From Pseudomonas chlororaphis (GTDB lineage: Bacteria > Pseudomonadota > Gammaproteobacteria > Pseudomonadales > Pseudomonadaceae): a stretch of 64,000 nucleotides of DNA. Of this stretch, positions 25,431-37,148 are shown piece after piece. The notes below the pieces were generated by a model. It was not told the DNA's origin and did not search any database. It was given only the letters and a program-made list of their open reading frames with translations. Each line of letters starts with the position of its first letter. The stretch's first letter is position 1. The stretch lies in contig NZ_JSFK01000021.1 in NCBI RefSeq assembly GCF_000783395.1, positions 95,240-159,239 of the forward strand, written 5' to 3'. Position numbers and translations under genes: made by a program.

Positions 25431-28144
25431 TGAACCGCCAGACGACCGCCTCGACCTGCTGTTATTGCGGGGTCGGCTGCGGCGTGCTGATCGAGCATGA
25501 CGGCGAGCGCATCCTCGGCGTCAGCGGCGATCCGGCGCACCCGGCCAACTTCGGCAAACTGTGCAGCAAAGGCTCGACCCTGCACCTGACCGGCGACCTC
25601 GCGGCCCGCGCGCTGTACCCGGAACTGCGTCTGGGCAAGGGCATGGCGCGCAGCCGCACAGACTGGGACACCGCACTGGAACATGCCGCCAACGTGTTCG
25701 CCGAAACCATCGCCGAACACGGCCCGGACAGCGTGGCGTTCTATATATCCGGGCAGTTGCTGACCGAGGACTATTACGCTTTCAACAAGCTGGCGCGGGC
25801 ACTGGTCGGCACCAACAACATCGACAGCAACTCACGCCTGTGCATGTCCTCGGCAGTGGTCGGCTACAAGCGCAGCCTCGGCGCCGACGCCCCGCCGTGC
25901 AGCTATGAGGATCTGGAACTCAGCGATTGCGTGATGATCGTCGGCAGTAACATGGCCTACGCCCATCCGGTACTTTTCCGTCGGCTGGAAGAGGCAAAAG
26001 CCCGACGTCCGCAGATGAAAGTCATCGTCATTGATCCACGCCGCACCGACACCTGCGACCTCGCCGATCTGCATCTGGCGATTCTGCCCGGCACCGACGT
26101 CGCTTTATTCCATGGGATTTTGCATCTGCTGTTGTGGGAAGACTGGGTTGATCGCGACTTCATCAAAGCGCACACCGAAGGCTTGGCTGAACTGAAAAAT
26201 CTGGTGCGTGATTACACCCCGCAAATGGTTTCGCAGTTGTGCGGCATCAGCGTTGAGCAATTGCAGCAGTGCGCCGAATGGGTGGGTACTTCGCCGAGTT
26301 TTCTGTCGCTGTGGTGCATGGGGTTGAACCAGTCCAGCGCTGGCAGCGCGAAGAACAGCGCGCTGATCAATCTGCACCTGGCCACCGGGCAAATTGGCCG
26401 TCCGGGTGCAGGACCTTTCTCCCTTACCGGTCAGCCAAATGCCATGGGCGGGCGCGAAACCGGTAGTTTGTCGAATCTGTTGCCGGGTCATCGTGAAGCG
26501 GCCAATCCTGAACACCGCGCTGAAGTGGCGGCTTATTGGGGGGTGGATCAACTGCCGGAAAGCACTGGTCTCAGCGCCATCGAACTGTTCGAGCAAGTGC
26601 GCAGCGGCAAGATCAAAGCGTTATGGATTGCCTGCACCAACCCTGCGCAATCGATGCCGGATCAGAACTCGGTGCGCGCGGCACTGGAAGCTTGCCCGTT
26701 TGTAGTGTTGCAGGAGGCTTTTCGCACGACTGAAACCGCGGCATTCGCCGACTTGCTACTGCCCGCTGCCAGTTGGGGCGAGAAGGAAGGCTCGGTAACC
26801 AATTCCGAGCGGCGCATTTCCCACGTGCGCAAAGCCATCCTCCCACCGGGTGAGGCGCGGCCGGATTGGGCGATTACGGTAGATTTCGCGCAGCGTCTGG
26901 AGAAACGTCTGCGTCCCTCTGCATCGAGCCTGTTTGCGTTCACCCAACCTGCGCAACTGTTCGATGAATTCAAAGGACTGACGCGTGGGCGGGATCTGGA
27001 TATGTCGGGGATCAGTCACGCGCTGATCGACGAGATCGGACCGCAGCAATGGCCCTTCCCTGTCGGCGCCCGCGTAGGAACACCACGACTGTACGGGGAC
27101 GGTATTTTTCCTACGGCCATTGGCCGCGCTCATTTCATTGCCGACCCTTACCGCGCCGCCAAAGAACAGCGTGATGCACGCTTTCCGCTGACATTGATCA
27201 CTGGCCGCTTGCGCGATCAATGGCACGGTATGAGCCGCACCGGCACGGCGGCGCAACTGTTCGGGCATGTCAGCGAAGCGGTGTTGAGTCTGCATCCAGA
27301 CGAAATGCGCCGGCATCGTTTGCAGCCGGGCGATCTGGTCAATTTGAAAAGTCGTCGCGGCGCAGTAATTGTTGCGGTCGGTAGTGATGACAGCGTACGT
27401 CCGGGACAAGCGTTTCTACCGATGCACTGGGGCGATCGCTTTCTCAAGGGCGGCGTGAACAGCCTGACGCTGCCGGCCTTCGACCCGCTGTCGAAACAAC
27501 CGGAACTCAAACACAGCGGCGTGCGCCTGGAGCCGGTCAATCTGCCGTGGCAGCTTTTCGCACTGATCGAGGGTGATGTTCAACGGCATTTCGAGACGCT
27601 ACGACCGCTCTGTGAGGCATTTTCCTACGTGAGTATCAGCCTTGTCGGACGTGAGCGATCGGCGCTGCTGATACGCGCAGCGAGCAGCGAGGCACCGAAT
27701 GCGCAATTGCTCAGTGAAATCGATCATTGCCTGTCGCTGATCGACGGCCCGGTACTGGCTTACGACGATCCACGCCGGGCCATTGGCAAACGCGTACGCA
27801 TTGAAAACGGCCGGATCACCGCGATCCGCCTGGCCGGCGAAACCCTCGCCCGGCATTGGCTGCAAGGGTTGTGGCTGGAAGGCCGTGCGGACGAACAACT
27901 GCGGCGCTGGTTGCTGGCACCGATGAGTGCTCCTCCGGGCAGTGCCGGTGTGCAGGCCAGCGCGGATAAAACTCTGTGCAACTGCAACAACGTCAGCCTC
28001 AACACAGTCTGCGCAGGCATCCGCCAAGGTCTGGATCTGCAGGGTTTGAAAAACAATTTGGGCTGCGGCACGCAATGCGGCTCGTGCGTCCCGGAAATAA
28101 AGCGTTTGCTGGCTGCCGAGTTGCAGCCGGTCGCCATCATCTGA
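25430..28144 (+). CDS. Assimilatory nitrate reductase catalytic subunit
   Basis: A 904-residue molybdopterin enzyme reducing nitrate to nitrite in the cytoplasm. The N terminus has the 4Fe-4S motif CCYCGVGCGV...GKLCSKG (residues about 10-50). Mo-bis-MGD domains follow, with SNSRLCMSSAV and GSNMAYAHP segments and NPAQSMPDQNSV. A molydopterin dinucleotide-binding domain lies around 580-690. The last 60 residues form a BFD-like 2Fe-2S domain (CNCNNVS ... CGTQCGSC). No separate electron-transfer subunit is present, so the C-terminal cluster may receive electrons. The start overlaps nirD. I leave the symbol blank because nasA is used here for the transporter. Confidence 0.95.
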   Translation: MNRQTTASTCCYCGVGCGVLIEHDGERILGVSGDPAHPANFGKLCSKGSTLHLTGDLAARALYPELRLGKGMARSRTDWDTALEHAANVFAETIAEHGPDSVAFYISGQLLTEDYYAFNKLARALVGTNNIDSNSRLCMSSAVVGYKRSLGADAPPCSYEDLELSDCVMIVGSNMAYAHPVLFRRLEEAKARRPQMKVIVIDPRRTDTCDLADLHLAILPGTDVALFHGILHLLLWEDWVDRDFIKAHTEGLAELKNLVRDYTPQMVSQLCGISVEQLQQCAEWVGTSPSFLSLWCMGLNQSSAGSAKNSALINLHLATGQIGRPGAGPFSLTGQPNAMGGRETGSLSNLLPGHREAANPEHRAEVAAYWGVDQLPESTGLSAIELFEQVRSGKIKALWIACTNPAQSMPDQNSVRAALEACPFVVLQEAFRTTETAAFADLLLPAASWGEKEGSVTNSERRISHVRKAILPPGEARPDWAITVDFAQRLEKRLRPSASSLFAFTQPAQLFDEFKGLTRGRDLDMSGISHALIDEIGPQQWPFPVGARVGTPRLYGDGIFPTAIGRAHFIADPYRAAKEQRDARFPLTLITGRLRDQWHGMSRTGTAAQLFGHVSEAVLSLHPDEMRRHRLQPGDLVNLKSRRGAVIVAVGSDDSVRPGQAFLPMHWGDRFLKGGVNSLTLPAFDPLSKQPELKHSGVRLEPVNLPWQLFALIEGDVQRHFETLRPLCEAFSYVSISLVGRERSALLIRAASSEAPNAQLLSEIDHCLSLIDGPVLAYDDPRRAIGKRVRIENGRITAIRLAGETLARHWLQGLWLEGRADEQLRRWLLAPMSAPPGSAGVQASADKTLCNCNNVSLNTVCAGIRQGLDLQGLKNNLGCGTQCGSCVPEIKRLLAAELQPVAII

Positions 28145-28157
28145 TGAGGAAAGCAGC

Positions 28158-28925
28158 ATGAATGCAAAAGTCTGGCTGGTAGGCGCGGGCCCCGGCGATC
28201 CGGAACTGCTGACCCTCAAAGCGGTGCGCGCCTTGCGCGAGGCCGATGTGGTGCTGATCGACGATCTGGTCAATGACGCGGTGCTGGAACACTGCCCTGG
28301 CGCACGCATTATTGCCGTGGGTAAACGCGGCGGTTGTCGTTCGACACCGCAGGCGTTTATCCATCGGCTGATGCTGCGCTATGCCCGCCACGGCAAGTGT
28401 GTGGTGCGACTCAAGGGCGGCGATCCATGCATTTTCGGCCGGGGCGGTGAAGAGGCGCAGTGGCTGCGTGAGCGCGGGGTCGAGGTGGAACTGGTGAATG
28501 GCATCACCGCCGGGCTGGCCGGGGCAACGCAGTGCGATATTCCGCTGACATTACGCGGTGTGGCGCGCGGGGTGACGCTGGTGACTGCGCATACTCAGGA
28601 TGACAGCCAGTTGAACTGGCAGGCACTGGCGCAGGGCGGCACAACGCTGGTGGTTTATATGGGCGTGGCCAAACTGGGGGAGATTCGCGATCAGTTGCTG
28701 GCGGGAGGGATGGCGACGGATACGCCGGTGGCGATGATCGAGAATGCGTCATTGCCTGAGCAGCGCGAATGCCGGAGTGATCTGTCGCGCATGAGTGATG
28801 ATGCGTGTGCGTTTGGATTGAAAAGCCCGGCGATTCTGGTAATTGGTGCGGTGGCAGCCATTGTTGAAGAGCAAAAGATCGCAGCCGGCGGCAGCTCCTA
28901 CATGGGATCTGCGTACACCCTGTAG
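28158..28925 (+). CDS. cobA: Uroporphyrinogen-III C-methyltransferase
   Basis: A 255-residue SAM-dependent methyltransferase making precorrin-2, the precursor of sirohaem needed by NirB. Family motifs: VGAGPGDPELLTLKA at residues 7-21, VRLKGGDPCIFGRGGEE around 81-97, and VYMGVAKL. It follows nitrate reductase by 13 nt and ends the operon. The last dozen or so residues (IAAGGSSYMGS and beyond) are encoded by a copy of the GATCGCAGCC intergenic repeat, so the C-terminal tail is probably a recent read-through extension rather than conserved enzyme sequence. Confidence 0.95.
   Translation: MNAKVWLVGAGPGDPELLTLKAVRALREADVVLIDDLVNDAVLEHCPGARIIAVGKRGGCRSTPQAFIHRLMLRYARHGKCVVRLKGGDPCIFGRGGEEAQWLRERGVEVELVNGITAGLAGATQCDIPLTLRGVARGVTLVTAHTQDDSQLNWQALAQGGTTLVVYMGVAKLGEIRDQLLAGGMATDTPVAMIENASLPEQRECRSDLSRMSDDACAFGLKSPAILVIGAVAAIVEEQKIAAGGSSYMGSAYTL
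28875..28909. repeat. Single repeat arm inside the 3' end of cobA
   Basis: AAAGATCGCAGCC followed by GGCGGCAGCTCCTACATGGG is one arm of the family seen as inverted pairs at 6280 and 47697. It lies in frame within cobA. Confidence 0.75.
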
Positions 28926-28942
28926 AGCCAAATCGCAGGCAA

Positions 28943-28972
28943 AGAAAAGCCCGGCCTAAGCCGGGCTTTTCT
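28943..28972. terminator. Bidirectional intrinsic terminator between cobA and oprF
   Basis: AAAAGCCCGGC, loop CTAA, GCCGGGCTTTT. The perfect stem with A/T tracts on both sides serves the two convergent genes. Confidence 0.93.
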
Positions 28973-28987
28973 CAGAGCGGCAGCTAA

Positions 28988-30022
28988 TTACTTAGCTTGA
29001 GCTTCAACCTGCGCTTCTACGCGACGGTTTACAGCGCGGCCAGCTTCAGTTTTGTTGTCAGCAACTGGGCGGGATTCGCCGTAGCCAACAGACTGAACGC
29101 GGGACGATTCAACACCGTACTGGTTGGTCAGAACTTGCTTAACGGCGTTTGCACGACGCTCGGACAGTTTCTGGTTGTAAGCGTCAGGACCGACGGAGTC
29201 AGTGTGACCTTCAACAGTAGTGGTGGTGGATGGGTACTGCTTCATGAAGTCAGCCAGGTTCTTGATGTCGCCGTAGCTGTTTGGCTTCACAACCGACTTG
29301 TCGAAGTCGAACTTAACGTCCAGCTCAACACGAACAACTTCAGCAACTGCTGGGCAGCCGTCAGCGTCAACAGTTACGTTGGCTGGGGTGTCCGGGCACT
29401 TGTCAACGTTGTCGCAAACGCCATCGTTGTCGCTGTCGGAGCAGACTTCAGCTGGTGCTGGAACTGGAGCAGCAGCAGGCTTGGAGCCGCCACCGAAGTT
29501 CACACCGATACCAACGCTAGGAGCCCACTCGGTGTCGCCCTGGTCGATGTTGTACTGAGCTTCAACGCCAGCACGGGCGTAGAAGTTCTCGGTGAAGTAC
29601 AGCTTGGCACCAGCGCCCAGGTTGGCGAAGGTGGAGCGGTCACGACCGCCGGAACCGTTCTGACCGATGCTCTGATCGGAGAAACCAGCCGATACGTATG
29701 GACGCAGCATGTCGCCTGGGTTGTTGAAGTGGTACAGAGCGTCCAGAGCGGTGTTCGCGCCCTTGATGTTACGACCGTCGTCGGAACGTACGTTGTGCAC
29801 TTCGTCGTAGCCCAGACGCAGTTCAACGTCGTCGGTCAGGAAGTAACCGATCGAACCGCCGAACAGGTTGCCGTTGTTCTTGAAGTTACGAGCGCTGTCG
29901 AATTGTTCTTTCTTTGCGAAGCCTTCGATTTCAACTGCGCCTTGGCCTTGTGCCAGAGCGCCGAACGAAGTGGCGGCAATCAGAGAACCAATGGCCAAGC
30001 CCAAGGTGTTTTTCAGTTTCAT
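28988..30022 (-). CDS. oprF: Major outer-membrane porin OprF
   Basis: A 344-residue structural porin linking outer membrane and peptidoglycan. Signal peptide residues 1-24 (MKLKNTLGLAIGSLIAATSF onward, cleaved near ALAQ). An N-terminal eight-stranded beta-barrel extends to about 180. A linker follows with the aspartate-rich CSDSDNDGVCDNVDKCPDTP region containing the four family cysteines, then an OmpA-type peptidoglycan-binding domain (about 228-340, VEGHTDSVG and LSERRANAV). GGGGA precedes the ATG. sigX lies 107 nt upstream on the same strand. Confidence 0.97.
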   Translation of the reverse strand: MKLKNTLGLAIGSLIAATSFGALAQGQGAVEIEGFAKKEQFDSARNFKNNGNLFGGSIGYFLTDDVELRLGYDEVHNVRSDDGRNIKGANTALDALYHFNNPGDMLRPYVSAGFSDQSIGQNGSGGRDRSTFANLGAGAKLYFTENFYARAGVEAQYNIDQGDTEWAPSVGIGVNFGGGSKPAAAPVPAPAEVCSDSDNDGVCDNVDKCPDTPANVTVDADGCPAVAEVVRVELDVKFDFDKSVVKPNSYGDIKNLADFMKQYPSTTTTVEGHTDSVGPDAYNQKLSERRANAVKQVLTNQYGVESSRVQSVGYGESRPVADNKTEAGRAVNRRVEAQVEAQAK

Positions 30023-30129
30023 CCGTTAAATCCCCATCTGGTGATTGTGAAGCAGTCCCGCAAACCGGGGGACAACTCGGCGGCAAGTCTATCAGAACTT
30101 GCCTACACGTAAGAGATATTTGCGCTGAA

Positions 30130-30720
30130 CTAAGTTTCAGCAATGCCTGCAAATTTCTCACGCAATTTATCTAGAGCACGTTTGTAACGCATTTTTGTCG
30201 CACTCAAACCCATGTGCATGATGTCTGCGATCTCCTGAAATTCCAGCTCTGCGACAAATCGAAGCACCAGAATTTCACGGTCAATCGGGTTCACATACAC
30301 CAGCCAGCGATCAAGTCCGCCCTTCTCCTCGGGTTTCGGCGCCTTTTCTTCGGACGCTTCCTCGAGGGGGTCAAGACTCAATGCGTCCATCAAGCGACGC
30401 TTTCGCCGTTCCTTCCGATACTGCGTAATACATTCGTTGTACGTGATGCTGTAGAGCCACGTTTTGAACTTCGATTTCCCCTCGAAGTTCTTCAGGCCAT
30501 ACAGCACCTTCAACATGACTTCCTGACAGACATCGTCTGCGTCGCGATCGTTCCCAAGATATCTCGCACAAACGTTAAATAATGTTCGCTGGTAACGCCG
30601 CATCAGTTCTTCATAAGCGCGCGTTACGTGAAAAAGCTCGGTATGCGAGCGCGCGACCAACTCCTCATCAGAGAGCTCGCGGGGGTCGTAGCGCGTGGAT
30701 AGCGTTTGGGCTTTATTCAA
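30130..30720 (-). CDS. sigX: ECF sigma factor SigX
   Basis: A 196-residue extracytoplasmic-function sigma factor with region 2 (about residues 30-100, RDADDVCQEVMLKVLYGLKN) and region 4 (about 135-190, ILVLRFVAELEFQEIADIMH). SigX responds to envelope stress and drives oprF and membrane-lipid genes in pseudomonads. The protein start expected from the family (MNKAQTLS) corresponds to a TTG codon at 30720 with only a weak Shine-Dalgarno, suggesting low translation. No anti-sigma gene is adjacent, consistent with control through the neighbouring cmpX/crfX/cmaX group. Confidence 0.93.
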   Translation of the reverse strand: MNKAQTLSTRYDPRELSDEELVARSHTELFHVTRAYEELMRRYQRTLFNVCARYLGNDRDADDVCQEVMLKVLYGLKNFEGKSKFKTWLYSITYNECITQYRKERRKRRLMDALSLDPLEEASEEKAPKPEEKGGLDRWLVYVNPIDREILVLRFVAELEFQEIADIMHMGLSATKMRYKRALDKLREKFAGIAET

Positions 30721-30810
30721 AACAAGTCGTGCCGACAGTCAGGTCAATGTCCACCGCAACCAGCATCAGCTGGCATTTTGCGGCGGCATACATTAGCAGG
30801 GTTTGCCGGA

Positions 30811-31641
30811 TTAGCGGCTACTCACATGCTGTTCCAGCAGGATCCGATTGGAAAGAGAGACTAGCTCACCCTCATCGGTCAGCAATGTGGTTTTAACCGT
30901 GCCGATCTCTTCGATCTGGCCTTCGACCTCGCCAACACGCACTTGTTGCCCAACCTGATACAACTCACGCACATAGATTCCCGCAAGAATCTGACCGGCA
31001 ATTTCCCGGCTTCCCAAACCCATGGCCAGCGCAACGGCCAGACCAACGGTAATCAAAACAATGACAATCACATGGTTCAGCAGGTCGGTCTTGACCTCAA
31101 GCTGACTGATCGCGACCGAGATGCTGATGATGATCACCAGCCCCTGGGCAATTCGCCCAAGCCCCGAAGCGTAGTCCAGGCCTACGCCTTCTGCCGCCCC
31201 GCGCACCAGCCCGTTGGCCAGTTGCGCGAGCAAAACACCTACCAGCAACACCAGCGCTGCGCCGAATACTTTCGGCAAATAGAGCGCCAACATATCCAGC
31301 GTAGCCGAAACTCGCTCGAGGCCAAGGGATTCTGCCGCAGAAACCAGGAAAATCAGCAGAACGAACCAGTAAACGATTTTGCCGATCAGGGTCGAGATCG
31401 GAACTTGCAGCCCCGCACGCGACATCAATTTAGTCAGGCCGGTACCGCCCATCAGGCGATCGAGGCCGAGTTTGGCGAGCAATTTGGACAGCAAGGTATC
31501 GAGCAGCTTGGCCACAACGAAACCCAACAGCAGCACGACCAGTGCGCCGAACAGGTTCGGGATGAAATTGGCTACTTTGGTCCACAACGCAGTCATTGCA
31601 GTGACGAGGCTCTGAGTCCAGAGGTCGAGTTCCATATTCAA
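30811..31641 (-). CDS. cmpX: CmpX, small mechanosensitive-channel-like membrane protein
   Basis: A 276-residue inner-membrane protein with about five hydrophobic helices. It is related to MscS-type channels but carries only a short C-terminal soluble part (YQVGQQVRVGEVEGQIEEIG). In Pseudomonas, loss of cmpX alters SigX activity, so it is thought to sense or transmit envelope tension. It overlaps the upstream crfX by 4 nt. Confidence 0.9.
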   Translation of the reverse strand: MNMELDLWTQSLVTAMTALWTKVANFIPNLFGALVVLLLGFVVAKLLDTLLSKLLAKLGLDRLMGGTGLTKLMSRAGLQVPISTLIGKIVYWFVLLIFLVSAAESLGLERVSATLDMLALYLPKVFGAALVLLVGVLLAQLANGLVRGAAEGVGLDYASGLGRIAQGLVIIISISVAISQLEVKTDLLNHVIVIVLITVGLAVALAMGLGSREIAGQILAGIYVRELYQVGQQVRVGEVEGQIEEIGTVKTTLLTDEGELVSLSNRILLEQHVSSR

Positions 31642-31886
31642 TCAGCCTTATCAGCAGTGCGAGCGGTAGGTTTACGAAGACGGGAAACCGGCGAGACATG
31701 GGCCGATCCGTTATTCAGGGCGATCATCAGCGCGGGCAGCCAGCGGCCCAGCAGGCTGAACAGATCACCGGCGCCGACCTGGCGGTTGGCGGTTTTGAGT
31801 ACGCGGCCCAGGCATGCATCGTCGTCGCGGCTGGACGGCGAGGCGTTGAGCATGTCGCGCAAAGACTGTTCAAACGGATCGTGCAT
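31638..31886 (-). CDS. crfX: CrfX, small protein of the cmaX-crfX-cmpX group
   Basis: An 82-residue protein starting MHDPFEQSLRDMLNAS, with one moderately hydrophobic stretch (SLLGRWLPALMIALN) and a basic tail. The ATG at 31886 is preceded by GAGAGG at proper distance; a GTG two codons upstream is less likely. No enzymatic motif. It matches the small gene always found between cmaX and cmpX in pseudomonads; function unknown. Confidence 0.85.
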   Translation of the reverse strand: MHDPFEQSLRDMLNASPSSRDDDACLGRVLKTANRQVGAGDLFSLLGRWLPALMIALNNGSAHVSPVSRLRKPTARTADKAD

Positions 31887-31949
31887 ACGCACCTCTCGTG
31901 ATGTCTGTGAAAGACGCGGGCAGATTTGGTCGGGTCACATGCGCCATGT

Positions 31950-32945
31950 TCAGACCCAACGCAAACGACGGAATAACCACCACTGACCGAAGGCCAGGGC
32001 AAGCACCGTCAAGCAGGCGATCAGGAAACCATAGGGGCTGCTGGAGAATGGAATTCCGCCGACGTTGATGCCCAGCAGACCGGTGATAAAACTCATCGGC
32101 AAAAAGATGCAGGTGATGATGCCGAAGCGGTACATGGTGCGATTCATGCGCTCGCTCAAACGCCGGTCTTCAGCCTCCAGCACAAGCCCCACGCGCTCTC
32201 GGGTCAATTCGAGCTCTTCAAGATAGCGGGTCAGACTGTTGTTCAATTCGTTCCAGTAGTCGGCATCGTCGTCGACAAACCAAGGCAGTTTTATCCGTGT
32301 CAGCTGTCCGAAAATATCCCGTTGTGGCGCCAGAAAACGCTTCAGCCCGGCCGCCCTGCGCCGGATGTGCAAAATGGCGCCATGCTCGGGGGTATACCGT
32401 TCGTCGGCATCCATCTTTTCTTCTTCCTCATCGGCGATTTCCGAGAGGCAAGTGACCAGATCCTGCACCTTGTTGGTGAGGAACTGCGCTAGATAAAGGA
32501 TAAGTTCAGACGAGGTTTTCGGGCCTTTGCCGTCCGCCAATTGCACCAACAGTTCATCAGTGGCACGCAAAGGACGCAAACGCAGGGAAATCACCCGCTG
32601 GGCGGAAGCGAAAATCCGCACCGAGACCATGTCTTCCGGCTCGGCACCCGGGTTGAGATTGACCCCGCGCAAGAACAACAGCAATTCGGAATCGGGCAAC
32701 GGCAACAGACGCGGTCGCGTATTTTCTTCCAGCAGCAGGTCGCAGGTGAATTCATTGAGACCACTGGATTTGCGCAGCCAGGTCTGAGTTTGCGGATGGC
32801 TGCGATCCCAATGCAGCCACAGGCTTTCATGGGCCTGCAGCTGCAAATCGTCGAGCTCAGTACGGGCTATCGAACGCGCGCCACCTTTTCCGTCCAGCAC
32901 CAGGGCATGCACCAGCCCCCATTGCGCGTTTTCTTCCTCGAACAT
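31950..32945 (-). CDS. cmaX: CmaX, CorA/ZntB-family divalent cation transporter
   Basis: A 331-residue protein with a long cytoplasmic N-terminal domain, a stalk helix, and two C-terminal TM helices (about 275-295 and 305-325). The pore motif between them reads GIN (LLGINVGGIPFS) rather than the GMN of Mg2+/Co2+ CorA, which brings it closer to ZntB-like members. ATG 32945 has AAAGGG at good spacing; another ATG lies two codons upstream. It follows rraA after 21 nt. Confidence 0.88.
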   Translation of the reverse strand: MFEEENAQWGLVHALVLDGKGGARSIARTELDDLQLQAHESLWLHWDRSHPQTQTWLRKSSGLNEFTCDLLLEENTRPRLLPLPDSELLLFLRGVNLNPGAEPEDMVSVRIFASAQRVISLRLRPLRATDELLVQLADGKGPKTSSELILYLAQFLTNKVQDLVTCLSEIADEEEEKMDADERYTPEHGAILHIRRRAAGLKRFLAPQRDIFGQLTRIKLPWFVDDDADYWNELNNSLTRYLEELELTRERVGLVLEAEDRRLSERMNRTMYRFGIITCIFLPMSFITGLLGINVGGIPFSSSPYGFLIACLTVLALAFGQWWLFRRLRWV

Positions 32946-32966
32946 CCGCATCCCTTTGTCGAAAGC

Positions 32967-33458
32967 TTATTCAGGCATCTTCAGCGGACTCGGCGAGACG
33001 ATCACGCCGTTGTTGTCCGCATAAATGTACTGGCCCGGGTGGAACGTCACACCGGCGAACGTCACCGGGACGTTGAGGTCGCCGATACCACGTTTTTCGG
33101 TTTTCATCGGATGGCTGGCCAGCGCCTGCACGCCCAGATCGGTCTGCGCGATGACGTCGACGTCACGGATGCAACCGTAGATCACCAGCCCTTCCCAACC
33201 ATTTTTGGCAGCCTTCTCGGCAATCATGTCGCCGAGCAATGCACGGCGCAGCGAACCGCCGCCATCAACCACCAGTACCTTGCCGTTGCCCTTGAGGTCA
33301 GCCTGTTCCTTGACCAGCGAGTTGTCTTCGAAACATTTGATGGTCACGATTTCGCCGCCGAACGAATCACGGCCACCGAAATTGCTGAACATCGGCTCAA
33401 GCACCTGCACCAGCTCCGGATAGGCGTCGCACAGGTCAGGCGTAAGGTAATGGTTCAT
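32967..33458 (-). CDS. rraA: RNase E activity regulator RraA family
   Basis: A 163-residue protein of the RraA fold, with GGRDSFGGEIVTIKCFEDN, VLVVDGGGSLRRALLGDM and YGCIRDVDVI segments. RraA binds RNase E and limits mRNA decay; some family members instead act as oxaloacetate decarboxylases or HMG aldolases, so the label is by best family match. AGGAG lies 8 nt before the ATG. It may head the rraA-cmaX-crfX-cmpX transcript. Confidence 0.9.
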   Translation of the reverse strand: MNHYLTPDLCDAYPELVQVLEPMFSNFGGRDSFGGEIVTIKCFEDNSLVKEQADLKGNGKVLVVDGGGSLRRALLGDMIAEKAAKNGWEGLVIYGCIRDVDVIAQTDLGVQALASHPMKTEKRGIGDLNVPVTFAGVTFHPGQYIYADNNGVIVSPSPLKMPE

Positions 33459-33660
33459 CGAAAAACTCCTGTAACAAGGAAGACGATCAAGGATGACGCA
33501 TTCTGTTGAGACGAGATCCGGCGGTCGCTGTTTACCTTAGTCCATCCCATGGTCGCTGAACGAACCTGAACAAACCCTGAAACGTAATCGCTAAACAGCC
33601 ACCAAAAATGACCGGAACCGCACAATGCGTCATATCTTAGCCGCAAGCCAACCCGAACGA

Positions 33661-33682
33661 AATGCCCTTTTCAGGGCCTCTC
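33661..33682 (-). terminator. Possible weak terminator after the alpha/beta hydrolase gene
   Basis: On the minus strand GCCCT, loop GAAA, AGGGC then ATTT. Short stem and weak T tract directly after the stop codon. Confidence 0.4.
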
Positions 33683-33684
33683 GC

Positions 33685-34674
33685 TCAGACCGCAGCAGCC
33701 AAATCCGGCTTCTCGCCCAGTAACGGCGCGTGCTGATCGTTCAACCAGCGCGCCACCAATGGCCATACCTCAGTCTGCGCCGCTTTGCTCACCAACATCT
33801 CGACATGGCCGAAATTATCGTTGAAGCCCTGCTCGCGGCCCAGATTGATGAACTGCTTGTGCTCCGAGCCGATCTGCTCAAACAACTTGCGACAGGCCCA
33901 GGCCGGATCCTGATGATCCCCCGCCGCCGTCACTGCCAGCACCGGCACCTTGACGTCGGAAAGGCCCGCCCACCAATCCTTGTCCTTGTCGCCAAAACGG
34001 CCGAACAAGCCGTACCAGCGCATGCTCTCCAGCGCCAGACCGATCGGCTCATCTTCCGGGCCGCGCTTGAGGCGTGAACCCGACAGTTGCGCAAAACGCT
34101 TGAGAATAAAGCGCCCGCTCCACTCCACCGGCGGAATTTTCAGCGGCCAGTAAGTACGGCTGACCTGGGTGCCGAAAAACGCTGCCGAGGCCACGGCAGG
34201 CTCGCCAAGGTATTCGCCACCGAGCGCGGCGGCCAAGGTGATGCCGCCCAGCGAATGGCCGATCCAGTGCGGAATCTGCCCGCTCTGCTCACGCACGAAT
34301 GCGGCAATCGCCGGCAAGTCGTAACGGGCGTAGTCGGCGACACGATTGCGCCGGTATTCCTCGTTGCGCTGCGACAAGCCGTGGCCGCGCATCTCGGGGA
34401 TCCACACGTCAAAACCCAGACGCGTCAAATAGGCACCCAGGCCCAGACCTTTGGGGGAAAACCAGAAGCGTCGATTGGAAAAACTGCCGTGCAGCAGAAT
34501 CACCGGCACACCGCGAGGCGCCGAGTCATCGGCCATGCCCAAGCGGGTCACAGCGATTTCCACGGACCAGTCGGGACTGTTGCCGGGTTTCAGTCGATAC
34601 ACGTCTTCGCTCAGATCGCCGCGCCGTTCGGCGCTGATCAGGGCGACAGGAAATAGGTCACTGCTGCTTTGCAT
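33685..34674 (-). CDS. Alpha/beta hydrolase (esterase/lipase-like)
   Basis: A 329-residue cytoplasmic hydrolase. HGSFSNRRFW marks the oxyanion region (about residue 65), WIGHSLGGITLAAALGG holds the nucleophile serine in GHSLGG (about 140), DHQDPAW a likely acid residue and FGHVEML the catalytic histidine (about 293). A lipase-secretion signal is absent. The ATG at 34674 was preferred over an upstream in-frame TTG. It lies between rraA and ppsA as in P. aeruginosa. Natural substrate unknown. Confidence 0.85.
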   Translation of the reverse strand: MQSSSDLFPVALISAERRGDLSEDVYRLKPGNSPDWSVEIAVTRLGMADDSAPRGVPVILLHGSFSNRRFWFSPKGLGLGAYLTRLGFDVWIPEMRGHGLSQRNEEYRRNRVADYARYDLPAIAAFVREQSGQIPHWIGHSLGGITLAAALGGEYLGEPAVASAAFFGTQVSRTYWPLKIPPVEWSGRFILKRFAQLSGSRLKRGPEDEPIGLALESMRWYGLFGRFGDKDKDWWAGLSDVKVPVLAVTAAGDHQDPAWACRKLFEQIGSEHKQFINLGREQGFNDNFGHVEMLVSKAAQTEVWPLVARWLNDQHAPLLGEKPDLAAAV

Positions 34675-34686
34675 AATGCTCTTGCA

Positions 34687-34719
34687 CAAAAAAGGGCGGC
34701 ATCTACAGGAGCCCGCCCT
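34687..34719 (-). terminator. Intrinsic terminator after ppsA
   Basis: On the minus strand AGGGCGG, about 13-nt loop, CCGCCCT and then six T. It lies 13 nt upstream of the hydrolase start codon, so read-through would be needed for hydrolase expression from ppsA. Confidence 0.75.
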
Positions 34720-34772
34720 ACTTGAATCTCAAAACCCGCCCCCACAGGGGAAGCGGGCCGTTCACATACTTA

Positions 34773-37148
<2,376 letters not shown>

